A program made the position numbers and the translations under genes. A stretch of 25,612 bases of DNA from a virus, in IMG/VR virus record IMGVR_UViG_3300031251_000093, positions 1 through 25,612 of that record, one strand, 5' to 3'. This document shows positions 19,500-25,612 of the stretch, piece by piece. The first letter of the stretch is position 1; every line of letters begins with the position of its first letter. A model generated the notes under the pieces. That model made no database searches and had not been told where the DNA came from. It saw only the letters and a list, made by a program, of their open reading frames with translations.

Positions 19500-20372
19500 T
19501 CAGTTCCCCACCCAGCTGGCCGAGACCTTGGAGAGCCACTTGCCGCTCGGGTTCTCGCACTCGAGCTCGTGGGTGAGGGCATTGATGCGCCAGGTGCCGC
19601 AGGCGACGGGAACCACGGACTGGACCGCGCAGAGGCCGCCCAGCTTGAGGCCCGGGTTGTAGAGGCAGGAGAACTTGATGCCCTTCTTGTCGAAGATGGG
19701 GTATTCCTTCAGCCCGGTGGCCGCCGAGATCAGCGGGGCGGTCCCGGCCCGGGGGGCGCCCCGGGGGGCGATGAACAGGGTGCCGTCGTCGATCCCGAAC
19801 TCGATCCCCGCGGCGGCCACGACGGCCACGGCCTGCTGGTAGGCGCTGCCGTGGAGGTAGGGGCTCACCAGCTGGGAGGCGACCCCGTTGTTCTCGAAGG
19901 CATAGCCCATCTGGCTCGCCAGGGAGGCCATGATGGTCGCCACTGGCGTGCCCCCCTTGAAGCTAGCGGGCTTCACCGGGGCGATGGCCGGGTAGAAGCC
20001 CTCGAGGGCCTCCAGGTGGAAGAACAGGTTCGGCGGGCTCTGGTAGCTCGTCCAGGCCCCGGTGATCTCTCCCTGGAAGGCCACGGCCAGGCCGTACTGG
20101 TCCCCGGCCAGGATCTGCACCAGGCTCTTGTGGACGGCCAGGGCCTTCGCGGACTTGCCCGGGAGCGTCGTGAGCATGTTCATGTCCGCTTCGAGCATCC
20201 CGTAGACCTTCAGCTTCGCCTTGTTCTTCGAGGGGTGGCCGCCCTTCTCGATCTCCACTTCCATCCGGAGGCCGGTGACCTGCTTCGTGTTGTGCGTGCC
20301 GTCGAAGGTCCCCGAGGTCAACGTGAGGTTGGCCTGGAGGATCTTCTTGGTGAACGATGCGCCTTGGGTCAT
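19500..20372 (-). CDS. Baseplate hub protein (gpD/gp27-like), 290 aa
   Basis: The N-terminal beta domain (residues 12-60; TGLRMEVEIEKGGHPSKNKA, LKVYGM) followed by AGDQYGLAVAFQGEITGAW, and a middle part with GTPVATIMASLASQMGYAFE and GIEFGIDDGTLFIAPRGAPR (190-209), is the plan of tail-hub proteins of the 'late control D' kind, which form a ring below the tube and hold the spike. Four cysteines near the C-terminus are unremarkable. Its position upstream of the spike fits. Confidence 0.75.
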   Translation of the reverse strand: MTQGASFTKKILQANLTLTSGTFDGTHNTKQVTGLRMEVEIEKGGHPSKNKAKLKVYGMLEADMNMLTTLPGKSAKALAVHKSLVQILAGDQYGLAVAFQGEITGAWTSYQSPPNLFFHLEALEGFYPAIAPVKPASFKGGTPVATIMASLASQMGYAFENNGVASQLVSPYLHGSAYQQAVAVVAAAGIEFGIDDGTLFIAPRGAPRAGTAPLISAATGLKEYPIFDKKGIKFSCLYNPGLKLGGLCAVQSVVPVACGTWRINALTHELECENPSGKWLSKVSASWVGN

Positions 20373-20376
20373 GGGA

Positions 20377-20682
20377 TCACTTCTGGTAGATGGAGAGGGT
20401 GCAGTTCTGGCCGCCGAGGGTGACGTCCAGCTGCTGGGCCGGGATGGCCTGCAGGGGGACCTGGAGGGCGGGCGCGCCGGCCTGGTAATAGAGGAGGGCG
20501 AAGCGGCCCCCGGGCCCGATGCCGGTGTAGTCCGGATCGAGCACGCCCTGGTAGTCCGCGAAGGCCAGATGCCCGACGAAGCCCAGGTAGGGGTAAGAGT
20601 CGAGCATCGTGTTGTTCAGGCACACCACACCCGCCCAGAGGATGGTGCCGTCGATGGCGAGGTCGCAGTAGAGGTTGGCCAT
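20377..20682 (-). CDS. Baseplate plug-like protein, 101 aa
   Basis: A short beta protein: DLAIDGTILWAGVVCLNN, HLAFADYQGVLDPDYTGIGP, GGRFALLYYQAGAPALQVPL. Size, beta content and position between the Dit-like and hub genes match the small plug protein described for minimal contractile tails such as cyanophage Pam3; the sequence match is from memory of the pattern only. The ribosome site is weak. Confidence 0.6.
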   Translation of the reverse strand: MANLYCDLAIDGTILWAGVVCLNNTMLDSYPYLGFVGHLAFADYQGVLDPDYTGIGPGGRFALLYYQAGAPALQVPLQAIPAQQLDVTLGGQNCTLSIYQK

Positions 20683-20683
20683 G

Positions 20684-21208
20684 TCAGTCGTTCTTCGCGC
20701 GGGACATGACGTTGTCCCAGGTCACGGGCGGCGGTGCGGGTGGGGCCTGGGCCTGCACCTTGCCGTTCACCGACTTCGAAGCGGAGGTCGGGCTCTTGGG
20801 ATGGGGGATCGTCACCTTCGTGTAGGCCGGCGAGACCTCGCGGATCTCCTTCAGGGCCAGGTCCACCAGGAGGAGGTTCAAGCCGCTCTCGGCGGACTGG
20901 GAGTAGTCGTAGCCCTCCAGGGTGACGTTCAGGTACGTGGCCGTGGGGGTGACCACGTTGTAGAGGTTCGGGGCCCCGAGCTCAGAGGCCAGGGCGGCCT
21001 GGAATGCGCCGATGCGGGCCTTGCCGCCCACCGTGAGGCGCACCTTCACGTTGTTGGGCACGTTCACCTTGTTGTAGCTGGCGAAGCCGCCCTGCTCCAC
21101 CGGGAAGTCGCTCACCTTGGCCTTGTTGCCGATCTTCAGGTCCACGACGCTGTCCACGTCGAACACCAGGCCCCCGTTCAGGTAGTAGACGCCCCAGCCG
21201 TTGGCCAT
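20684..21208 (-). CDS. Dit-like baseplate/tail protein, 174 aa
   Basis: The start shares one base with the tape-measure stop. VSDFPVEQGGFASYNKVNVP (residues 32-51), VKVRLTVGGKARI, NLYNVVTPTATYLNVTLEGY and LVDLALKEIREVSP make the Dit-like N-terminal fold: 'DFPVE-G-F-SYNKV' and 'Y-V-TP---Y-N' are the hallmark positions. The last 50 residues are a Pro/Ala/Lys linker. Such proteins ring the end of the tube and join the tape measure to the hub. Confidence 0.75.
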   Translation of the reverse strand: MANGWGVYYLNGGLVFDVDSVVDLKIGNKAKVSDFPVEQGGFASYNKVNVPNNVKVRLTVGGKARIGAFQAALASELGAPNLYNVVTPTATYLNVTLEGYDYSQSAESGLNLLLVDLALKEIREVSPAYTKVTIPHPKSPTSASKSVNGKVQAQAPPAPPPVTWDNVMSRAKND

Positions 21209-22779
21209 CAGAACCCCCCATCCGCCTGGTCAACCAGGCCGTGCGACTTGATGGCGCCGGGCAGCTCCGCGGCGATCCCCTTGGCGTCGGTCGCCTTGGT
21301 CTCGATGTGGATGGCCCCGATGTGGGTCTCGCGGGTGCTGGTGCTGCTGGACTGGCTGTTGGAGACCGAGGGGTGCTGGGCCATGCCCGCGTGTCCCGCG
21401 TAGGCCGGCTCCTGGCCGTTCCCGGCCATGCCCAGGGTGGCGACCTTCAGGACGATGCTCCCGATCTTGGCCAGCTTGTCGCCGATCCAGCCGAGAGCCG
21501 CCTTCGCGCCGGAAAGCAGCGCCTTCCACATCTTGGCCCCGGCGCCCTCGATGACGAAGAAGGCCCGGAGCAGCTCGTAGACGATGAGCAGGGCGACCTC
21601 GCTGAAGAAGTGGCCGAGGTCCTTGCAGAGCGCCTTGAAGGCAGATTTGATTTTCTCTCCGTTCCCGGTGAAAATCCCCACGACCAGATCCCATTCGTCC
21701 ATGAAAATGGCAAAGAACGACATGATGATGTCCTTCAAGATCCCGATAACGCTCATTACCGTTCCCTTGATGGCGTCCCAGATGCCCTTGAAGAAGGCGA
21801 AGAAGCCGCCCAGCATGGACTGGCCGCCCTCGGTCCACTTCTTGAACTCCAGGTAGACCCAGGCGACGCCGGCGGCGACGGCCGCGATCGCGACGACGAT
21901 CAGGTCGATGGGCCCCAGGGCCAAGAGCCACGCGAAGGCCGCCTGGGCGCCCATGATGAGGGCGTTGACCCCGATGGCCAGGAAGGCCACGCCGATCCCG
22001 ATGAGCGCCGCCTTCACGACGCTGCCGTGGTCGCGGATCCAGGTGGAGATCTTGGCGAAGGCCTCGCCCATCGCCTGCAGGGCCGGCATCACCGCGACCA
22101 GGATCTGCCGGCCCGCGGCCGCCAGGGCCCCCTTGATGTCCAGCATGGTCTGCTCGAACTTCTCGGCGGCTTCGACCTGCTCGGCGCTGGCCACGTTCTT
22201 CTTGACGGCCGCGGTAAGGGCCTCCATGCCCTCCTTGCCCTTCTGGAGGAGCCGCACGGTGCCCTCGTCCAGGCCCAGGCGCTCGCCCAGGGCCATGGCC
22301 TTGGCCCCGGACATGTGCTCCATCTTCTCGGCCAGGAGGCCCATGACCTGGGTGGCGTCCTTGCCCTTCAGCGCGACCTCGGAGATCCCCATGCCGGCGA
22401 AGATCTGCAGGGCCATCTTGGAGCGGGGCCCGTGGATGGCGATCATGGCCAGGCGGGAGTTGAGCCCCTTCAGGCTCTGGTCCATGCCCTCGGCGCTGCC
22501 GCCCACGCGCTTCACGGCGCCCTCCATGGCCTCGAGCTCCTCCACGTCGACGTTGAGGGTCTTGGCCAGGCGGCCCGCGGCCACTTCCGCCTCGAGCTGG
22601 CCCTTCACGAACTCCACCATCGCGCCGGCCGTGGCCATGAGGCCGAAGAACTCCAGGGCGCCCTTGGCGAGCTCCTTGAACGATTCCTTGCCCTTCTCGG
22701 TCGCCTGCTCCAGGTTCCGTTCGAACCGGGAAGAGTCGAGGCCGAGGGTGACCAGGAAGGCGTCAATGACGGTGGACAT
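21208..22779 (-). CDS. Tail tape measure protein, 523 aa
   Basis: Long, mostly helical, with KGKESFKELAKGALEFFGLM at the start, a middle KKNVASAEQVEAAEKFEQTM segment, and strongly hydrophobic stretches (residues 253-312, with ALIGIGVAFLAIGVNALIMG and LIVVAIAAVAAGVAWVYL) typical of tape-measure proteins that insert in the membrane during DNA entry. The C-terminal 50 residues are polar. It starts at the last base of the chaperone stop. At the usual 1.5 Angstrom per residue, 523 residues would give a tail of about 78 nm, short for a myovirus; this is an estimate from family behaviour. Confidence 0.85.
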   Translation of the reverse strand: MSTVIDAFLVTLGLDSSRFERNLEQATEKGKESFKELAKGALEFFGLMATAGAMVEFVKGQLEAEVAAGRLAKTLNVDVEELEAMEGAVKRVGGSAEGMDQSLKGLNSRLAMIAIHGPRSKMALQIFAGMGISEVALKGKDATQVMGLLAEKMEHMSGAKAMALGERLGLDEGTVRLLQKGKEGMEALTAAVKKNVASAEQVEAAEKFEQTMLDIKGALAAAGRQILVAVMPALQAMGEAFAKISTWIRDHGSVVKAALIGIGVAFLAIGVNALIMGAQAAFAWLLALGPIDLIVVAIAAVAAGVAWVYLEFKKWTEGGQSMLGGFFAFFKGIWDAIKGTVMSVIGILKDIIMSFFAIFMDEWDLVVGIFTGNGEKIKSAFKALCKDLGHFFSEVALLIVYELLRAFFVIEGAGAKMWKALLSGAKAALGWIGDKLAKIGSIVLKVATLGMAGNGQEPAYAGHAGMAQHPSVSNSQSSSTSTRETHIGAIHIETKATDAKGIAAELPGAIKSHGLVDQADGGF

Positions 22780-22919
22780 TACTTTTCAGCCCCTTTCTTG
22801 TAGGCCATGGCCTCGTTGTGGTTGTCTACCTGGATGATTTCCAGCATGGTGTAGGCATCCTCAAGGCTATAAACGGTTTGCAGTTCCCGGAGCGTGGCCA
22901 GCCGGCGCGAAACGATCAC
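22779..22919 (-). CDS. Tail chaperone second ORF (G-T-type extension or coupled small protein)
   Basis: The frame -1 to the chaperone is protein-like from its overlap to the TAA at 22779: RIGVIVSRRLATLRELQTVY and SLEDAYTMLEIIQVDNHNEA then MAYKKGAEK. Two readings are possible: a programmed -1 frameshift at the C6 run (22928-22933) adding 49 residues to the chaperone, as in lambda G-GT, or translation restarting at the GTG 22919 that overlaps the stop as GTGA, giving a 46-aa protein. Coordinates here are for the GTG form. The position just before the tape measure is that of gpT in many tails. Confidence 0.65.
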   Translation of the reverse strand: MIVSRRLATLRELQTVYSLEDAYTMLEIIQVDNHNEAMAYKKGAEK

Positions 22920-23389
22920 TCCGATCCGGGGGGCAACATTGACGTAATTGGCGAAGCCTTCATTGCCGCCGGAGCTGGGGAGGTCGAGAGCTTGGCGGCC
23001 AGCGAAAAACCGAGGTGCAGTTCGAGCAGCTCCTTCCGCAGGGTCACGCGCGTCATGACCTCCTCGGTGTCGTCCTCGGTCAGGGCCCGGGTGAACCGGG
23101 GATTCTTGATCGGGTCGGGCTGGATCTGGATGCACCGGAACATCTCGTCGAGGAGGGGCTCCGCGAGCTCCCAATCGAGTCCGGAAAGTGCGGCGAGGCC
23201 AGCGGTGGCCACACCGGCCAGACCAGCCTCAGCGGCCCCGGCAGGCAGCTCCGCGCCCGACTTGGCCAGGGCCAGGAAGGCGCGGGCGGCCCACTTTTCA
23301 GCTTGAGCGGCGCTCATCTCCGTCAGGAGGAAGGTTTTGCCCTTGTCCCGATTCTCGGCTTCGATGGTGACGATCTTCGTTTTGCGCAT
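22916..23389 (-). CDS. Tail assembly chaperone (G-like), 157 aa
   Basis: The gene lies between tube and tape measure, the standard place of the tail chaperone. Residues 9-35 form an amphipathic domain (AENRDKGKTFLLTEMSAAQA, EKWAARAFLAL); the middle is Ala/Gly-rich; residues 90-135 (IQIQPDPIKNPRFTRALTED, DTEEVMTRVTLRKELLELHL) are a helical block typical of tail chaperones. Such proteins bind the tape measure and keep it extended while the tube is built. The 3' end contains a C6 slippery-like run and the stop overlaps the next ORF. Start ATG 23389 has only a weak GGGGAT site. Confidence 0.75.
   Translation of the reverse strand: MRKTKIVTIEAENRDKGKTFLLTEMSAAQAEKWAARAFLALAKSGAELPAGAAEAGLAGVATAGLAALSGLDWELAEPLLDEMFRCIQIQPDPIKNPRFTRALTEDDTEEVMTRVTLRKELLELHLGFSLAAKLSTSPAPAAMKASPITSMLPPGSE
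22928..22934 (-). other. Candidate -1 frameshift site in the chaperone gene
   Basis: On the minus strand G-CCC-CCC is read in frame as two proline codons (153-154) three codons before the stop; after a -1 shift the frame continues with CGG into the conserved downstream ORF. The slip leaves the A-site codon CCC unchanged and the P-site codon becomes GCC, so pairing is imperfect. A TTTTT run further upstream (about 23008-23012) is an alternative. Confidence 0.4.
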
Positions 23390-23392
23390 GGG

Positions 23393-23830
23393 CTACATCC
23401 CCGAAATGACGACGGATTCCCAGGTGATCTCGTATTCCTGGGGCTGCAGGGTCTTCTTGGCGGCGGGCACGTCGCTGTAGCCGGTGAGGCCGCCGTTGTT
23501 GAGCGTCGCCTGGAGGCCGTTGGACTGCATGGTGATGGTGCCCGAGCAGGGGATGGCGTCCCCGGCCGTGTCCATGGCGGCGGCCCAGTTGTCGAACACG
23601 ATGCCGGAGGGGCTGTCCGCCTCGAGCTTGATCTTCATCTTCCGGAGGTGCCGCACGTAGCCCTGGCTCATGTGCCCGTCGGCGCCCAGCCGGGCCTCGA
23701 CCTTCGGGAACTTGTCCAGCTCGAACATGTCGTCCGAGGCGAAGCCCTGGATGATCACCGGGGAGTTGTAGACGCCCGGGATGACCAGCGCGAGGACCGC
23801 GGTGATTGAGGTGATGGTCGGGTTGGCCAT
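23393..23830 (-). CDS. Tail tube protein (DUF3277-like), 145 aa
   Basis: AAGGAG precedes the ATG at 23830. FASDDMFELDKFPKVEARLG followed by ADGHMSQGY (residues 30-58), KMKIKLEADSPSG, MDTAGDAIPCSGTITM and LQPQEYEITWESVVISGM give the beta-rich tube pattern with the conserved 'G-DG' near residue 50 and a closing aromatic strand; DUF3277 proteins are tubes of contractile tails. Size and position directly downstream of the sheath agree. It stacks as hexamers inside the sheath. Confidence 0.85.
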   Translation of the reverse strand: MANPTITSITAVLALVIPGVYNSPVIIQGFASDDMFELDKFPKVEARLGADGHMSQGYVRHLRKMKIKLEADSPSGIVFDNWAAAMDTAGDAIPCSGTITMQSNGLQATLNNGGLTGYSDVPAAKKTLQPQEYEITWESVVISGM

Positions 23831-23840
23831 GGTGAGCTCC

Positions 23841-25556
23841 TTACTGGATGTCGATGGAGGCGAGGTTCAGCTGGTTCACGGAGCCGCCGTCCATGTACCA
23901 AAGCGTGGCGGGGGGGCTCAGCCGGTTGTTCCGCTGGTTCGAGGTGGCCGGGAGGACCTGCAGGTAGTAGCCGTTGTTCAGCAGCGGCTGGTCGATGGCC
24001 AGGCCCGCGGCCGAGTTCACCTGGGCGATCTGCAGGGCGGAGAGAACCACGCCCGTGTTGATGACCCCGGCGGTCAGGCCCGCGGTGATGGGCCCGAGGC
24101 AGGCGGCCTTGATCATCCCGTAGCCCTGGGGGTTGTACGGGACGGCGGGGAGGTTCGTGAACATGTTCACCAGGGCCAGCTGCAGGGCGCTGTTCAGCCA
24201 GATCGCGTTCACGTAGCAGTCCAGCCAACCGAAGACGCCGCTGAGCTGCCCGTTCCAGAAGAACTGGTTCGTGCTGTTGGCGGTGGCCCAGTTCCCGTAG
24301 AAGTTCGTGCCGTTCGCGATGGCATTGGCCGAGGAGACCGGGTCGTTGATGCTGGGGGTGATGCCGGTGCCGGACTTGTAGGCGATGGCCGCCCGGCCGT
24401 TCTTGGCCGAGAAATTGATGCTGGCCACGAAGCCCAGCACGAAGGCCGCAGCGTTGGGGTCCTGGTAGACCGCGCAGGTGCCGCCCAGGCTGCTGACTTG
24501 GCAGTAGTGGCTGATGCAGGTGGTGCTGGCGTTGGTGGAGACGATAGTGGGGTCGGAATCGTAGGGGGCATAGACGAACTGGCCGCCGGTCCCCGCGCAC
24601 CAGGTGGCGAAGGCCTGCTTGTCGGCGATGACCGGCTCGAAGCAGGTGGTGAAGCACGCCCAGTTCGAGGTGTAGACCGCCAGGGCCGTCATGAAGGTGC
24701 CGGGGGTGTTGGCCGCGCTGCCCGGGCTGATGGTGCCGGCGTTGAGGCCCAGGGTGAGGGCGTTGGTGCCGGTGCAGACCGTCACGGTGCTGGTGGCGCC
24801 GGTGGTGGGGCTGGTGATGGTGAAGGCGTTGAAGAGGCTCGACCAGGTGCAGGTGGTGGAGGCCGGGCAACCGCCGGTGACCAGGGCCGCCTGGATCAGG
24901 GCGGCCGCGTTGGAGAGGCTGGTGGCGGTCGAGAGGTTCAGGGCCGCGACGGTGCCGGTGGTGCCGTTCACCGTGCAGATCAGGGTGCCGCTGGTGATGG
25001 CCTGGACCTGGGCCAGGGTCAAGGCGGGGACGGAGGTGCCCCGGAACCAGCCGGCGATGGCGTAGGAGGCGTAGCGGCTGAACATCAGGGCCGTGGGCTT
25101 GAGGGAGCTGCCCGTGTAGCCGTTGAAGTAGACGCTGGCCATCTGGCTCTCAAGGCAGTTCGAGGTCATGGCCGAGGCGGTGGCCTGGGTGAAGCCGGGC
25201 CCGGAGATGGTCACGGTGCCGACGCCCGTCACGGTGCTGTAGGTGCCCAGGGCGGTGATGTAGGTGCCCGGGGGCACGCCCACCGCCGTGAGGGACTGCA
25301 GCTCCTGGCCCACCGCGATCGTGCCCGAGAGGGTCTGGGTGATGGTCAGGGTGTTGGCCACGCAGGTGGCCATGATCGAGGCGTTGTACTGCCCGAAGTA
25401 GGCCTGGACGCTGGCGAGGGTGGGGAAGCTCACCGGGGCGCCGACGGGCAGCGCCGGGTTCTGGCTGAGCATCAGGCCGTTGAGCGCCAGCGGATTCCCA
25501 CCAGACGCCAGGACGGCGGGCACCACGGAAATGATGGTTGAGATGGGGATCGACAT
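23841..25556 (-). CDS. Contractile tail sheath (DUF3383-like), 571 aa
   Basis: AAGGAT precedes the ATG at 25556. The DUF3383 blocks are visible: FPTLASVQAYFGQ (44-56), SQMASVYFNGY (137-147), SRYASYAIAGWFRG, QAITSGTLICTVNGTTGTVA followed by LNLSTATSLSNAAALIQAAL (around 190), FTITSPTTGATSTVTV, and a C-terminal conserved domain with FYGNWATANSTNQFFWNGQL and VYQDPNAAAFVLGFVASINF. Between the 'YFG--N' and 'MASVYF-GY' blocks sits an extra beta module (61-131). It is the first complete gene of the tail operon and forms the sheath that contracts around the tube. Confidence 0.9.
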   Translation of the reverse strand: MSIPISTIISVVPAVLASGGNPLALNGLMLSQNPALPVGAPVSFPTLASVQAYFGQYNASIMATCVANTLTITQTLSGTIAVGQELQSLTAVGVPPGTYITALGTYSTVTGVGTVTISGPGFTQATASAMTSNCLESQMASVYFNGYTGSSLKPTALMFSRYASYAIAGWFRGTSVPALTLAQVQAITSGTLICTVNGTTGTVAALNLSTATSLSNAAALIQAALVTGGCPASTTCTWSSLFNAFTITSPTTGATSTVTVCTGTNALTLGLNAGTISPGSAANTPGTFMTALAVYTSNWACFTTCFEPVIADKQAFATWCAGTGGQFVYAPYDSDPTIVSTNASTTCISHYCQVSSLGGTCAVYQDPNAAAFVLGFVASINFSAKNGRAAIAYKSGTGITPSINDPVSSANAIANGTNFYGNWATANSTNQFFWNGQLSGVFGWLDCYVNAIWLNSALQLALVNMFTNLPAVPYNPQGYGMIKAACLGPITAGLTAGVINTGVVLSALQIAQVNSAAGLAIDQPLLNNGYYLQVLPATSNQRNNRLSPPATLWYMDGGSVNQLNLASIDIQ

Positions 25557-25571
25557 GGCGATTTATCCTTG

Positions 25572-25612
25572 TCAGTGAATGGTTTCGACGTTGACGGGAG
25601 TGACCTTGGCGG
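25572..25612 (-). CDS. 3' end of an upstream structural gene (partial)
   Basis: Only the last 12 codons are inside the window, ending AKVTPVNVETIH and TGA (25574-25572), 15 bases before the sheath start. Too short to assign; by position it would be a head-tail connector or tail completion protein. Confidence 0.5.
   Translation of the reverse strand, partial: AKVTPVNVETIH

Noticed and set aside
23781-25541. 586-codon plus-strand frame opposite the sheath gene.
   Set aside because: Gly/Val/Asp/Arg-rich shadow; the sheath blocks on the minus strand and its ribosome site are clear.
1-25612. CRISPR array, insertion sequence or diversity-generating retroelement.
   Set aside because: No regularly spaced repeats, no transposase, reverse transcriptase or variable-repeat pair recognised; the three similar tail modules are protein-level and diverged at DNA level.

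Overview
The window is part of a temperate phage genome with a contractile (myovirus-type) tail and a lambda-like gene order. The DNA is GC-rich, most gene junctions are 4-base ATGA/GTGA overlaps with purine-rich Shine-Dalgarno sites, and one gene encodes a lipobox lipoprotein. This fits a phage of a high-GC, probably diderm bacterium. I cannot name the host taxon from the sequence.

Layout, left to right. (1) Positions 1-1423, minus strand: early operon with a Cro-like protein, a 65-aa protein, a CII-like regulator, a 43-aa membrane peptide, an HNH nuclease, a 57-aa protein and the start of a ParB-like gene. (2) Positions 1469-2848, plus strand: lysogeny operon with an XRE repressor, an ImmA/IrrE-type metalloprotease and a membrane-anchored OB-fold protein. 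A 15-bp operator palindrome (TCGTGT-N3-ACACGA) lies next to a TTGAC box upstream of cro and again at 2940. (3) Positions 3145-10580, plus strand: a long, tightly packed early operon. It carries a RecE/PDDEXK exonuclease, a homing-type HNH, an SSB-like protein, a coiled-coil protein, a YbcO-type nuclease, a DUF4406 nucleoside-transferase-like protein, a MazG-domain protein, an excisionase-like HTH protein and a small ppGpp-hydrolase-like HD protein. (4) Positions 10596-12240: tyrosine integrase (minus) and an attachment site whose core is the 3' part of a tRNA-Val(GAC) gene, with a repeated 26-bp arm sequence on both sides. (5) Positions 12285-13010: an AT-richer accessory stretch with a divergent pair (64-aa protein and ribbon-helix-helix regulator) and unexplained hairpins. 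(6) Positions 13021-25612, minus strand: tail operon read from right to left: sheath, tube, tail chaperone (with a possible frameshift), tape measure, Dit-like protein, baseplate plug, hub, spike, gpW/gp25 wedge, baseplate J, DUF2612 protein, S74 tail fibre/spike and an SGNH-hydrolase lipoprotein.

Tail genes, attachment core and integrase are contiguous, and arm-type repeats lie on both sides of a single core. That is the arrangement of attP in a circular or virion genome, not of an integrated prophage, whose two ends would separate int from the tail genes. Tandem prophages are the main alternative. Replication, lysis, terminase and head genes would lie outside the window.

The most unusual features are a related beta-rich module inserted into three different tail proteins (fibre, baseplate J, sheath), a stand-alone alarmone-hydrolase-like gene next to the integrase, a three-gene repressor/protease/membrane-OB operon, and a complete-looking attP built on tRNA-Val.
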